Source: Sphingopyxis sp. OAS728 (GTDB lineage Bacteria; Pseudomonadota; Alphaproteobacteria; Sphingomonadales; Sphingomonadaceae). From it: DNA of 64,000 bases. A program made the translations under genes and the position numbers. A model generated the notes under the pieces. That model was not told the DNA's origin, searched no databases, and saw only the letters and a program-made list of their open reading frames with translations. This document shows positions 16,990 to 26,016 of this stretch, one piece after another; the stretch's first letter is position 1; the number at the start of each line of letters is the position of its first letter. The stretch covers positions 186,001 to 250,000 of the forward strand of contig NZ_JADBDT010000001.1 of NCBI RefSeq assembly GCF_014873485.1, written 5' to 3'.

Positions 16990-17442
16990 TCAGTGGCTGG
17001 CGGCGTAGCTCGCATAGACGCGCTGGCCGGCGGGGCCGAAGGTCATGACCTTATAGGCTTCGCGGTGGTCGCCATGCTCCATGCCGGGCGACCCCATCGG
17101 CATGCCGGCGACCGCGAGGCCCTTTACGCCCTTGGGTTTTTCGCGGAGCAGGCGGGCGATGTCTTTCGCGGGCACATGCCCCTCGATCACATAGCCGCCG
17201 ACGAGCACCGTGTGGCAGCTGCGCAGCGCCTGCGGCACGCCCTGCTTGTCCTTGACCGCGTCCATGTCCTTCGAATTGACGATGGTCGCCTTCTGCCCGA
17301 ACGACGCCTTCACTTGTTCGAGCCATTTGAGGCAGCAGCCGCAGCCCGCATCGCGGAACATCACCGGGTTCGCCGCGTGCGCGGTGCCGATGATGGCGGA
17401 AAAAGCGGCAAGGGCGAAAAACGCGCGGCGAGCAGAAGTCAT
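16990..17442 (-). CDS. DUF411 periplasmic metal-binding protein
   Basis: A 150-residue protein with signal peptide (RRAFFALAAFSAIIGTAHA) and the DUF411 signature DAGCGCCLKWLEQV near residues 32-45. It also has HVPAKDIARLL and PGMEHGDHREAY, which could bind metal. DUF411 proteins are often found with copper-resistance genes. No such neighbours are present here. Confidence 0.88.
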   Translation of the reverse strand: MTSARRAFFALAAFSAIIGTAHAANPVMFRDAGCGCCLKWLEQVKASFGQKATIVNSKDMDAVKDKQGVPQALRSCHTVLVGGYVIEGHVPAKDIARLLREKPKGVKGLAVAGMPMGSPGMEHGDHREAYKVMTFGPAGQRVYASYAASH

Positions 17443-17489
17443 CGCAAATCCTTTTGGTGGAAGTGCTGCGGAGCCTATAGGCGGTGCCC

Positions 17490-18056
17490 ATGAAAGTCCA
17501 TTTCATCCGGTCGGGCGAACGCCGCTATTCAATGCGGATCGAGCGCGGGGGGCTGCCGGTGCTGGTGATGGATCCGGCGCCGGGCTTCGACCCCGACCTG
17601 CCGCACGACATGGTGCATTTCGTCGTCGAGGCGGCGTTGGGGCTCAAGACCGGCGTGTTCGGCCAGATCGCGGCGGGCGGCGATGCGGGTTCCTTCCATG
17701 TCGAGGCGGGAGGCGCGCTGTCGGCAAAGGAACGCCAGCGCGCCGCGCGCAAACAGGTCGCGAAGGGTGCGAAGCTGATCAAGGCGCAGGGCCGCGACGG
17801 CGAATTGTCCGAACTCGCAGCTTTCCTGTTCGACATTGGCTGGCGCAGCAGCACGCGACCCGACAGCCCGGCACAGCGCGCGGCGCTGAGTGAAGCCGAG
17901 CGGACGCGCGCGTCGCTCGGTGCCGACGAGCGTGCGCGGATCGATGCCGCCCAGCCGCGCGTGTTCGAGGACTTCGAGCGGTTATCGAAGGCATGGCGCG
18001 AGCTACGGACAGGCGAGGCGCTGATCCTCGAATGGCCGTCAGGGCACGTCATTTGA
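17490..18056 (+). CDS. Conserved hypothetical protein
   Basis: A 188-residue soluble protein opening MKVHFIRSGERRYSMRIERG. The middle has DLPHDMVHFVVEAALGL, and the second half is a charged helical region (AARKQVAKGAKLIKAQG). It is preceded by an in-frame GTG at 17484. It has no recognised catalytic motif. It is divergent from the DUF411 gene, with 47 bases between the starts. Confidence 0.75.
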   Translation: MKVHFIRSGERRYSMRIERGGLPVLVMDPAPGFDPDLPHDMVHFVVEAALGLKTGVFGQIAAGGDAGSFHVEAGGALSAKERQRAARKQVAKGAKLIKAQGRDGELSELAAFLFDIGWRSSTRPDSPAQRAALSEAERTRASLGADERARIDAAQPRVFEDFERLSKAWRELRTGEALILEWPSGHVI

Positions 18057-18058
18057 AT

Positions 18059-18131
18059 CGTCATCCCGGACTTGATCCGGGATCCATTCGAACGGCGCGG
18101 TTATGGATCCCGGAGCAAGTCCGGGATGACG
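18059..18131. repeat. REP-like intergenic inverted repeat
   Basis: The arms 18059-18086 and 18104-18131 match as reverse complements at 27 of 28 bases. They begin CGTCATCCCGGACTTGATCC and are separated by 17 bases. The element sits between two convergent genes, starting 3 bases after the stop of the plus-strand gene. It shares the CGTCATCCCGG core with the repeat at 2140-2217. Confidence 0.85.
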
Positions 18132-18170
18132 GGAAAGGAAGGCGATTCCTTCCTCAAAACCCGACCGGCC

Positions 18171-19187
18171 TCAGCCCATCGGGTAGAGGATGTCCTTGCT
18201 GACCTTGTGCAGCGCCTTCATCACATCGTCGCTCAGCACGAGTTCCATCGCATCGAGGATCGGCTGGACCTGATCATAGGCGCTGACCCCGACGATTGTC
18301 GAAGCCACGAAGTCGTGCTGCTTCGACCAGGCGGTCGCCATCGTAACCGGGTGCAGGCCCGCCTCTTCGGCGATTGCGAGGTAGCGTTCGGTCGCGGCGA
18401 GGCTCTTTTCGTTGACGAAGCGGCGGCCCATCGCCGCCTGCCGTCCTTCCATGCCGAGGTAGCGCGAGAAACGCGCGCCTTCGGGCCGCGCGCCGTCCTG
18501 ATATTTGCCCGACAGCACGCCGCCGGCGAGCGGCGAATAGGGGATCAGGCTGACGCCTTCCTGCCGGCAAACCTGCGCCAGCTCGTCCTCGAAGCGGCGG
18601 TTGTTGAGGCTGAAATTATTCTGGATCGTGTGGTAACGCGCGCCGCCCAGTTTTTCCGACGCGGCAAGGGACTTCATCAGCCCCCAGCTCGTTTCGTTCG
18701 AGCAGCCGAGGATGCGGACCTTGCCGACGCGGACGAGTTCGTCGAGCGCGTCCATCATTTCGTCATAGGGCGCGTCATGATCGGGCCAGTGCGTCTGGTA
18801 GAGGTCGATATAATCGGTCTGCAGCCGCGTCAGGCTGTCGTCGACCGCCTGCATGATATTCTTGCGGTCGAGCGCGGTCATGCCGTTGCGGCACGGCGAC
18901 TTGAACCACACATGGCTGGGCCCCGACACCTTGGTCGCCATGATGATCGCATCGCGCGGTTTGGTCTTCATCCAGCGTCCGACAATCTCCTCGGTGCGGC
19001 CGACCCATTTGATGTCGGGCGGAACCGGATAGCCCTCGGCGGTGTCGTAGAAATTGATGCCTTCGTCGAAGCAGCGGTCGAGGACGCGGAATGCCTCGGC
19101 CTCGTCGGTCTGGCTGCCGAAGGTCATCGTCCCCATGCAGATGTCGGACACATGGATGGCGCTCTTGCCGAGGCGGCGGCTGGTCAT
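18171..19187 (-). CDS. Aldo/keto reductase (Tas-like)
   Basis: A 338-residue NADPH-dependent aldo/keto reductase. It opens RRLGKSAIHVSDICMGTMTFG, with catalytic Asp/Tyr in NFYDTAEGYPVPP and Lys in IIMATKVSGPS. GPSHV, ALDRKNIMQAVDDSL and QTDYIDLYQTHWPD closely follow the E. coli Tas layout. It reduces aldehydes or ketones; the physiological substrate is unknown. The start MTSRRLG is chosen because it is the family N-terminus, although the frame is open much further upstream. Confidence 0.87.
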   Translation of the reverse strand: MTSRRLGKSAIHVSDICMGTMTFGSQTDEAEAFRVLDRCFDEGINFYDTAEGYPVPPDIKWVGRTEEIVGRWMKTKPRDAIIMATKVSGPSHVWFKSPCRNGMTALDRKNIMQAVDDSLTRLQTDYIDLYQTHWPDHDAPYDEMMDALDELVRVGKVRILGCSNETSWGLMKSLAASEKLGGARYHTIQNNFSLNNRRFEDELAQVCRQEGVSLIPYSPLAGGVLSGKYQDGARPEGARFSRYLGMEGRQAAMGRRFVNEKSLAATERYLAIAEEAGLHPVTMATAWSKQHDFVASTIVGVSAYDQVQPILDAMELVLSDDVMKALHKVSKDILYPMG

Positions 19188-19246
19188 GGGGCTTGGTCTC
19201 CGCTGAATGGAGCGCCGTGCATAGGTTGCGGTTCGCAACCTTGCAA

Positions 19247-19837
19247 TCAGATCAGCAGCGCGAGCGATCCCACCAGCAATGCCGCCATCGTCCAGTTGAA
19301 CATCTTGAGCCGCGCCGGGCTCGACAGCCAGCCGCGCAGCACCTGTCCCATCACCGCCCACAGGCTGGTCGAGGGCAGGTTGATGATCCCGAAGACGACC
19401 GCGACGAGCAGCACCGCGCCGAGATTGCGGTCGGGGGCGTAGAGCGCGATCGCGGTCAGCGCCATCGACCAGGCCTTGGGGTTCACCCACTGGAACATCA
19501 CTGCCTGGAAGAAGGTCATCGGCTTGGCGCGCGCGCCGGTCGCCGTGTCGGGCGCGGCGGCGTTGGCGATCTTCCACGCGAGCCATAGCAGATAGACGAC
19601 ACTCACCACCTTGAGCACGGTGTTCAGGACGGGGAACAGGTCGAACAGGCCCATCAGCCCGACGCCGACGAGGACGATCATCAGGGTGAAGCCGAAACCG
19701 ACGCCGAGCGCGTGCGGCACGGTGCGGCGGAGGCCGAAATTGGCGCCCGACGCCATCAGCATCATATTGTTCGGCCCCGGCGTGATCGAGGAGACGAGCG
19801 CGAAGGCGGAGAGCGCGGCGAGGGTGGTCTGTTCCAT
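19247..19837 (-). CDS. LysE/RhtB-family amino-acid exporter
   Basis: A 196-residue membrane protein with the family start SAFALVSSITPGPNNMMLMASG and five to six membrane helices. QWVNPKAWSMALTAI is the second family signature. Such proteins export amino acids or related metabolites. It is divergent from an Lrp/AsnC regulator gene, a common pairing for exporters controlled by their substrate. ATG 19837 is preferred to one 12 bases upstream. Confidence 0.88.
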   Translation of the reverse strand: MEQTTLAALSAFALVSSITPGPNNMMLMASGANFGLRRTVPHALGVGFGFTLMIVLVGVGLMGLFDLFPVLNTVLKVVSVVYLLWLAWKIANAAAPDTATGARAKPMTFFQAVMFQWVNPKAWSMALTAIALYAPDRNLGAVLLVAVVFGIINLPSTSLWAVMGQVLRGWLSSPARLKMFNWTMAALLVGSLALLI

Positions 19838-19870
19838 GGCGTGCAACATAATGCGTTTTGATGCGCGATG

Positions 19871-19910
19871 GATTGCAAAGATACGTAGTCATCGGATAGA
19901 TTGTGCAATC
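19871..19910. promoter_or_regulatory. Inverted repeat in Lrp/LysE divergent promoter region
   Basis: GATTGCA at 19871-19877 and TGCAATC at 19904-19910 are exact reverse complements flanking an AT-richer stretch between the exporter and the Lrp-like gene. The position fits an operator used by the Lrp-family protein for itself and the exporter. The arms are short, so chance is possible. Confidence 0.4.
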
Positions 19911-19911
19911 T

Positions 19912-20364
19912 ATGATCAAGATCGACGCCATTGGCCGCAAGATATTGCAAGAACTGTCGCGCGACGGTCGAATCTCCAACCTCGAACTTGCCGAGCGTGT
20001 CGGGCTGTCGCCGTCGGCGTGCCTGCGCCGGGTGCAGGAGCTCGAGCGCAGCGGGGTGATCAAGGGCTATCGCGCGGTGATCGACCCGGCGAAGCTCGGG
20101 CTGACCTTTCTCGCCTATGTGACCGTCGGCCTGTCGTCGCACACCAAGAAATCGCAGGCCGATTTCGAAGCGGCGATGGCGCTCGCGCCCGAGGTGCGCG
20201 AATGCCACAATATCACCGGCACGATCGAATATCTGCTGCGCGTCGAGACCGAGGATCTCGCGGCGTACAAGCATTTCCATACCGAGGTGTTGGGCGTGCT
20301 GCCGCAGGTGCATTCGATCACCACCTATGTGCTGATGGATTCGCCAAAGGACGAGCGCGCATAG
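19912..20364 (+). CDS. Lrp/AsnC-family transcriptional regulator
   Basis: A 150-residue regulator. The N-terminal helix-turn-helix reads [18 protein letters not shown], then [20 protein letters not shown]. The C-terminal RAM domain includes [15 protein letters not shown], the usual effector-binding region. It probably senses an amino acid and controls the divergent LysE-type exporter. ATG 19912 is chosen over a GTG 9 bases upstream. Confidence 0.9.
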   Translation: MIKIDAIGRKILQELSRDGRISNLELAERVGLSPSACLRRVQELERSGVIKGYRAVIDPAKLGLTFLAYVTVGLSSHTKKSQADFEAAMALAPEVRECHNITGTIEYLLRVETEDLAAYKHFHTEVLGVLPQVHSITTYVLMDSPKDERA

Positions 20365-20431
20365 TTTTTCTTCGCGCCGCTCGCGAAGCGCTGCGCTTGA
20401 ACCGCGGCGACCCGCACCGCATATCGGTTTC

Positions 20432-21418
20432 ATGACGAAACTCTCTTTCCTCGACCTCGTGCCCGTCACCGACACCGGCACGATCGCCCAGTCGCTCGCC
20501 AACGCTGCCGATCTTGCTCGCCACGCCGAGGCACTTGGTTACGAACGCTATTGGGTTGCCGAGCACCACGGGATGGCGGGGATCGCGAGCGCCGCGACGT
20601 CGGTCGTGCTCGCGCATCTTGGTCAAGCGACGTCGCGCATCCGCATCGGTTCGGCGGGCATCATGTTGCCCAACCATGCCCCGATGGTGATCGCCGAGCA
20701 GTTCGGCACGCTCGAAGCTCTGTTTCCCGGCCGCATCGATCTGGGACTGGGCCGCGCGCCGGGATCGGATCAGCGTGTCGCCCGCGCGCTGCGCCGGACG
20801 CTCGCCAGCGACGAGCGCCAGTTTCCGCAGGATGTGCTCGAGCTTCAGGCGTTTCTCGCCGGCGACGAGCAGCTTGGCATCACCGCGGTGCCGGGGGCGG
20901 GCACGCATATTCCGCTCTGGATTTTGGGGTCGAGCACCTTCGGTGCACAGCTCGCGGCAATGCTCGGACTGCCTTATGCTTTCGCCAGCCATTTTGCCCC
21001 CGACGCGCTCGACGAGGCGCTCGACATCTACCGCCGCCAGTTCAAGCCGTCGGCGCAACTTGCCGAGCCCTATGCTGCTGCTGCCTTCAACAGCTTCGCC
21101 GCCGACACCCGCGAAGAAGCCGAACTGCTCGCTTCGTCGCAGCAGCAGGCGTTCGTCGCGCTGCGCACGGGCAATCCGGGCAAGATGCAGCCGCCGCTTG
21201 CGGGTTATAAGGACAGCCTGCCGCCCAACGCGCGCGCCATCCTCGACCATGTGCTCCAATGCTCGGCGGTCGGCACCGCCGACGATATTGCGGCGGGGCT
21301 GAAAGCCTTTGTCGCGCGGACCGGGGTCGACGAGGTGATCATCGCGTCGTCGATGTACGATCATGATGCGCGCAAGCGTTCGCTCACGCTGACGATGGAG
21401 GCGGCGAAAGCGCTCTAG
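20432..21418 (+). CDS. LLM-class flavin-dependent oxidoreductase
   Basis: A 328-residue luciferase-like monooxygenase. It opens [14 protein letters not shown] and carries [18 protein letters not shown] and the [16 protein letters not shown] stretch typical of the MsnO8-like branch. It would use FMN or F420 with oxygen on an unknown substrate. It stands alone and is followed by a terminator-like hairpin before argD. Confidence 0.87.
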   Translation: MTKLSFLDLVPVTDTGTIAQSLANAADLARHAEALGYERYWVAEHHGMAGIASAATSVVLAHLGQATSRIRIGSAGIMLPNHAPMVIAEQFGTLEALFPGRIDLGLGRAPGSDQRVARALRRTLASDERQFPQDVLELQAFLAGDEQLGITAVPGAGTHIPLWILGSSTFGAQLAAMLGLPYAFASHFAPDALDEALDIYRRQFKPSAQLAEPYAAAAFNSFAADTREEAELLASSQQQAFVALRTGNPGKMQPPLAGYKDSLPPNARAILDHVLQCSAVGTADDIAAGLKAFVARTGVDEVIIASSMYDHDARKRSLTLTMEAAKAL

Positions 21419-21482
21419 TCGCCTGTCACCCCCAATGTTGACGCGGCTCCGGCCGCGGCAGTATAGGAGCGGCCCGACCAAG

Positions 21483-21509
21483 GGCGGCCCGTTTTGGGGT
21501 CGCCTTTTT
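21483..21509 (+). terminator. Rho-independent terminator or leader hairpin upstream of argD
   Basis: GGCGGCCC and GGGGTCGCC pair with one G-T wobble around a TTTT-containing loop and are followed by five T bases at 21505-21509. It lies 65 bases after the oxidoreductase gene and 25 bases before argD. It could end the upstream transcript or attenuate argD. Confidence 0.6.
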
Positions 21510-21533
21510 ACTTTTGACTGAAAGGTGCCTGCC

Positions 21534-22721
21534 ATGACGATCACGCCGCTGATGCCCGTATACCCCCGGTGTGGTGTGCGTCCGGTTCGCGGCGAGGGCG
21601 CCTATCTGATCGGCGATCGAGGCGAGCGCTATCTCGACTTCGCGAGCGGCATCGCGGTGAACCTGCTCGGCCACGGCCACCCGCACCTGACGAAGGCGAT
21701 CCAAGAGCAGGCCGCGACGCTGATGCACGTGTCGAACCTCTATGGCAGCCCGCAGGGCGAAGCCTATGCCGCGCGCCTTGTCGAGAACACTTTCGCCGAT
21801 ACGGTCTTCCTGACCAACTCGGGCGCTGAGGCGGTCGAATGTTCGATCAAGACCGCGCGCGCCTATCATTCGAGCGCGGGCAATGCCGAGAAGCACACGC
21901 TGATCACCTTCAACAACGCCTTCCACGGCCGCACGCTCGGCACGATCTCGGCGACCAATCAGGAAAAGCTGCGCAAGGGTTTCGACCCGCTGCTGCCGGG
22001 CTTCGCCTATGCACCGTTCGACGACATCAACGCCGCGCTCGATCTCGTCGACGACAATACCGCGGGCTTCCTCGTCGAGCCGATCCAGGGCGAGGGTGGT
22101 ATTCGCCCCGCGTCGCAGCCCTTCCTGCAGGCACTGCGCGACATCTGCGACAAGCGCGACCTGATGCTCGTGTTCGACGAAGTCCAGTGCGGCGTCGCGC
22201 GCACCGGTCATCTCTACGCCTATGAACATTTCGGCGTGACCCCCGACATCATGGCGAGCGCCAAGGGCATCGGCGGGGGCTTCCCCATGGGCGCGTGCCT
22301 CGCGACCGAAAAGGCGGCGCGCGGCATGGTGATCGGCACGCATGGTTCGACCTATGGCGGCAACCCGCTGGCGTGTGCTGCGGGGCAGGCGGTGCTCGAC
22401 GTCGTGCTCGAAGAGGGTTTCCTCGATCAGGTGAAGGCGACCGGCGAGCGGCTACGCGGCGCGCTCGAACAGCTCATCCCCAACCACGACCAATTGTTCG
22501 ACAGCGTCCGTGGCGTCGGCCTGATGCTCGGGCTCAAGCTCAGCTCGGACAGCCGTGCCTTCGTGGCGCATCTGCGCGACAACCACGGGCTGCTGACCGT
22601 CGCGGCGGGCGAGAATGTCGTTCGCGTGCTGCCGCCGCTCAACATCGACGATAGCCATATCGCCGAATTTATCGAGAAACTGTCGGCAGGTGCGGCGAGC
22701 TACACGCCGCCCGAGTCCTGA
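21534..22721 (+). CDS. argD: Acetylornithine/succinyldiaminopimelate aminotransferase
   Basis: A 395-residue PLP-dependent class-III aminotransferase. [43 protein letters not shown] and the PLP lysine in [14 protein letters not shown] are visible. It acts in arginine synthesis and possibly in lysine synthesis. argF follows 31 bases later. ATG 21534 ([13 protein letters not shown]) is the family start; a GTG 9 bases earlier is in frame. Confidence 0.95.
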   Translation: MTITPLMPVYPRCGVRPVRGEGAYLIGDRGERYLDFASGIAVNLLGHGHPHLTKAIQEQAATLMHVSNLYGSPQGEAYAARLVENTFADTVFLTNSGAEAVECSIKTARAYHSSAGNAEKHTLITFNNAFHGRTLGTISATNQEKLRKGFDPLLPGFAYAPFDDINAALDLVDDNTAGFLVEPIQGEGGIRPASQPFLQALRDICDKRDLMLVFDEVQCGVARTGHLYAYEHFGVTPDIMASAKGIGGGFPMGACLATEKAARGMVIGTHGSTYGGNPLACAAGQAVLDVVLEEGFLDQVKATGERLRGALEQLIPNHDQLFDSVRGVGLMLGLKLSSDSRAFVAHLRDNHGLLTVAAGENVVRVLPPLNIDDSHIAEFIEKLSAGAASYTPPES

Positions 22722-22752
22722 TGTTTTCCGTTCCTGTAGAACGGAGGGCGTG

Positions 22753-23676
22753 ATGCGGCACTTCCTGAACCTGTCCGACGCGGGCGGGGACGCGGTCGCC
22801 GCGATGCTTGCCGACGCGATCGATCGCAAGGCGGCGCGCGCCGGCTGGCCCAAGGGCAAGGTCGATGCCGATGCGCCGCTCGCCGGGCATGTGCTTGCGA
22901 TGGTGTTCGAGAAGAATTCGACGCGCACCCGTGCCTCGTTCGACATCGCGATCCGCCAGCTCGGCGGCACGCCGATGATCATGGATGCGGGTGTCACGCA
23001 GCTTGGCCGCGGCGAGACGATCGCCGACACCGCGCGCGTGCTGTCGCGTTATGCCGACGCGATCATGATCCGCACCGACGACCATGCAAAGGTTGAGGAA
23101 CTCGCGGAATATGCCAGCGTCCCGGTGATCAACGGCCTGACCGACCTGTCGCATCCGTGCCAGATCGTCGCCGACCTGCTGACGGTCGTCGAGAGCGGCA
23201 AGGCGCTGCCGGGGCTCGAGCTCGCGTGGCTCGGCGATGGCAACAATGTCCTCGGCTCGCTGATCGAGGCGGCTGGCCTGTTCGGCTTTCACGTCCGCGC
23301 GGGTGTGCCGCAGGGTTATGAACCCGACGCGAGCTTCGTCGAGGCGGCGCGCGCGAAGGGCGTCCGCATCGACATCATGCGCGATGCGCGCGAAGCCGTC
23401 GCGGGCGCGGACCTCGTCGTCACCGACACATGGGTGTCGATGGGGCAGGATCATGCACACAACAAGATCGCGGCGATGGCGCCCTATCAGGTCGACGAAC
23501 GGCTGATGACCGGCGCCAAGGATGACGCGATCTTCCTCCATTGTCTGCCCGCGCATCGCGGCGACGAGGTGGTCGACGCGGTGATGGACGGGCCGCAGTC
23601 GCGGGTATGGGACGAAGCCGAAAACCGCGTTCATGCGCAGAAATCGATCCTGCTCTGGGCATTCGGGAAATTGTGA
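22753..23676 (+). CDS. argF: Ornithine carbamoyltransferase
   Basis: A 307-residue transcarbamylase. The carbamoyl-phosphate loop is [13 protein letters not shown], the later HPCQIVADL is the carbamoyl-phosphate/ornithine site, and [13 protein letters not shown] contains the catalytic Cys. It converts ornithine to citrulline. It forms an operon with argD, and hslO starts 10 bases after its stop. Confidence 0.96.
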   Translation: MRHFLNLSDAGGDAVAAMLADAIDRKAARAGWPKGKVDADAPLAGHVLAMVFEKNSTRTRASFDIAIRQLGGTPMIMDAGVTQLGRGETIADTARVLSRYADAIMIRTDDHAKVEELAEYASVPVINGLTDLSHPCQIVADLLTVVESGKALPGLELAWLGDGNNVLGSLIEAAGLFGFHVRAGVPQGYEPDASFVEAARAKGVRIDIMRDAREAVAGADLVVTDTWVSMGQDHAHNKIAAMAPYQVDERLMTGAKDDAIFLHCLPAHRGDEVVDAVMDGPQSRVWDEAENRVHAQKSILLWAFGKL

Positions 23677-23686
23677 GTTCGAAGAC

Positions 23687-24610
23687 GTGAGTGAAATCAT
23701 CGAAACCTGGTTCGACCAGCCCCTGCTGTTCACCATCGCCGAACGCCATGTGCGCGGGCGGCTGGTGCGATTGGGGCCGACGCTCCAGACGATCATGGGG
23801 GCGCATAATTATCCGCCGGTGGCCGAAAAGCTGCTCGCGGAGGCGCTCGTACTCACCGTCCTGCTCGGTTCGACGCTGAAGGACGAAAATGGCCAGATGA
23901 CGCTGCAGGCGCAAACCGGCGGCGGCCCGATCGAGCTGCTCGTCTGCGATTATCGTGGCGGCGAACTGCGCGGCTATCTGAAATTCGACGCGGAGCGGCT
24001 GGCCGAAGTCGGGTCCGATCCGACCCTGTTCGCGCTGTTCGGCGAAGGCTTCCTCGCAATCACCTTCGACCAGGCTGCGACCGCCGAGCGTTATCAGGGC
24101 ATCGTCCCGCTCGAAGGCGCGTCGATCGGTGAGGCCGCCGAGCATTATTTCGAGCAGTCCGAACAGATTTCGAGCCTGATCAAGCTTGCCGCGCGTCACG
24201 ATCCCGAGGCGGGTTGCCTTGCCGGCGGGCTGCTGCTCCAGCATCTTCCCGAAGGCGAGGTCGGCCGCGACCGCCTGCACGTCCGGCATGACAATCCCGA
24301 ATGGGAGCATGCGCGCACGATCGCGACGACGTTGAAGGACGAGGAACTCACCGATCCCGCGACATCGCTGGAAACGCTGGCATGGCGGCTGTTCCACGAG
24401 GATGAGGTTCGCGTGGAGCCCGGCGTTTCGGTGTCGCGCGGCTGTCGGTGCAGCACCGCCTATTTTGCCGGCGTGCTCGCGCAGTTTCCCGAAACCGAGC
24501 GGGCCGACATGGCTGACGAGAATGGGCGGATCGTCGTCGATTGTGCCTTTTGTTCGCGCTTCTTCCCCATCCCGCTGGATGAGATTTCGACCCATAATCG
24601 CGCGGAATGA
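23687..24610 (+). CDS. hslO: Redox-regulated chaperone Hsp33
   Basis: A 307-residue protein. The GTG start at 23687 gives MSEIIETWFDQPLLFTI; the longer open frame overlaps argF. The C-terminal redox switch is complete: CRC then CAFC, four cysteines that bind zinc when reduced and form disulfides under oxidative stress. It is a cytoplasmic holdase. The linkage after argD-argF is probably just cotranscription. Confidence 0.94.
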   Translation: MSEIIETWFDQPLLFTIAERHVRGRLVRLGPTLQTIMGAHNYPPVAEKLLAEALVLTVLLGSTLKDENGQMTLQAQTGGGPIELLVCDYRGGELRGYLKFDAERLAEVGSDPTLFALFGEGFLAITFDQAATAERYQGIVPLEGASIGEAAEHYFEQSEQISSLIKLAARHDPEAGCLAGGLLLQHLPEGEVGRDRLHVRHDNPEWEHARTIATTLKDEELTDPATSLETLAWRLFHEDEVRVEPGVSVSRGCRCSTAYFAGVLAQFPETERADMADENGRIVVDCAFCSRFFPIPLDEISTHNRAE

Positions 24611-24748
24611 AGGCGTAACTCCTCCCGCAGTCGGCGATGAAGCGGGTCAATCGAGCGCCAAGCGGTTGAAATCGTGATTTCGGATTGCTAGCTAATTGGC
24701 AACGGGGTCGCGTTTCGCTCGCTTGCGGGCGGCCAATGGATAGGTGGA

Positions 24749-25153
24749 ATGGCGATCTTCTCTCCTGCATTTCGAATGTCCCTGATTGCGCTCGGCTGTG
24801 CCGGTGCAAGCGCGGTGCCGGCGCAGGCGCCGTCGCTGGCGATGCTCGACCGGCTCGAAAAGGGCAGCTGGCAACTGCGCGAACGCGGCAAGGATGCCGT
24901 GCTGCAGACGATTTGCGTCGGCGACGCGCGCCGGATGATCCAGATTCAGCACCCGCGAGCGACCTGCTCGCGCTACGTCATCGAGGACACGCCGAATTCG
25001 GTCACGGTTCATTATACCTGCCCCGGCGCCGGCCATGGCCGCACGACGATCCGCAGCGAGACGAACCGGCTGGTCCAGATCGACACGCAGGGCATCGCCG
25101 AGGGCAAGCCCTTCTCGCAAGCGATCGAGGCGCGCCGCGCGGGCGGCTGCTGA
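24749..25153 (+). CDS. Small exported hypothetical protein
   Basis: A 134-residue protein with an N-terminal signal-like segment (MSLIALGCAGASAVPAQAP) and a mature part with four cysteines. It has the look of the DUF3617-type periplasmic proteins, with TICVGDARRMIQIQHP and a later VHYTCPGAGHG. No enzyme motif is seen. ATG 24749 or the Met at residue 10 could start it. Confidence 0.7.
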   Translation: MAIFSPAFRMSLIALGCAGASAVPAQAPSLAMLDRLEKGSWQLRERGKDAVLQTICVGDARRMIQIQHPRATCSRYVIEDTPNSVTVHYTCPGAGHGRTTIRSETNRLVQIDTQGIAEGKPFSQAIEARRAGGC

Positions 25154-25241
25154 GCGAACCAAATATTAACCATGCTGCGTTAGACGGGGGCAGGGCTTCT
25201 TCTTCAGTGCCCTTTCTCCCTAACGGCTGTCATGCCGAACT

Positions 25242-25278
25242 GGGCCGTGCGGCAATAGCCACGCGGCCCATTTCTTTT
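25242..25278 (+). terminator. Rho-independent terminator upstream of queC
   Basis: GGGCCGTGCGGC at 25242-25253 pairs with GCCACGCGGCCC at 25258-25269 through an AATA loop with two wobbles, followed by ATTTCTTTT. It lies 51 bases before queC and about 90 bases after the preceding gene. It could end that gene's transcript or a small RNA. Confidence 0.65.
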
Positions 25279-25328
25279 GGCGTGGCGCAGCACTTGCACC
25301 CCCCGCGGTGCGGGCCTATCTGGCGCCG

Positions 25329-26012
25329 ATGCAGGATCTAGCCGGAAAAACCCTGATCGTCCTCTTGTCGGGCGGCCTCGACTCGATGGTGTGTGCGGGC
25401 CTCGCGCGCGAAGCGGGCGCGCGCATCGTCGCGCTCACGATCGATTACAACCAGCGTCACCGCGTCGAACTGGAATCGGCGGCGCGGATCGCCGATTATG
25501 TCGGTGCAGCCGAACATATCGTGCTGCCGCTCGACCTGCGCCGCTTCGGCGGCTCGGCGCTGACCGCCGATATCGACGTGCCGAAGGATGGCGTGGGCGA
25601 GGATGTCCCGGTCACCTATGTCCCGGCGCGCAACCTGATCTTCCTGTCGCTGACGCTCGGGCTGGCCGAAGCGCGGCAGGCACAGGACATCGTCATCGGC
25701 GTCAATGCGCTCGACTATTCGGGCTATCCCGACTGCCGCCCCGAATTCATCCAAGGCTTCGAGAAGCTGGCGGCGCTCGCAACGCGCGACGGCGACAAGG
25801 GCGTCGATTTCCGTATCCACGCGCCGCTTCAGCATATGACCAAGGCTGATATCGCGGCCGAAGCGGCGCGGCTCGGCATGGACGCTGGGATGAGCTGGTC
25901 CTGCTATGACCCGACACCCGAGGGATTGCACTGCGGCGCGTGCGACAGCTGCCGCCTGCGCAGCAAAGGCTTTGCCGACGCCGGGCTTGCCGACCCGACG
26001 CGCTACGCCTGA
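25329..26012 (+). CDS. queC: 7-cyano-7-deazaguanine synthase
   Basis: A 227-residue PP-loop ATP pyrophosphatase. SGGLDS is at residues 14-19, NQRHRVELESA follows, and a zinc site C..CGACDSC lies at the C-terminus. It converts 7-carboxy-7-deazaguanine to preQ0 in queuosine synthesis. A GTG at 25308 would add 7 residues, but MQDLAGKTLIVLLSGG is the family start. queE follows 4 bases after its stop. Confidence 0.95.
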   Translation: MQDLAGKTLIVLLSGGLDSMVCAGLAREAGARIVALTIDYNQRHRVELESAARIADYVGAAEHIVLPLDLRRFGGSALTADIDVPKDGVGEDVPVTYVPARNLIFLSLTLGLAEARQAQDIVIGVNALDYSGYPDCRPEFIQGFEKLAALATRDGDKGVDFRIHAPLQHMTKADIAAEAARLGMDAGMSWSCYDPTPEGLHCGACDSCRLRSKGFADAGLADPTRYA

Positions 26013-26016
26013 GCCG

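Noticed and set aside
25154..25328. preQ1 riboswitch before queC
   Set aside because: I could not find the type I stem with its A-rich tail or a convincing pseudoknot; only a terminator is clear.
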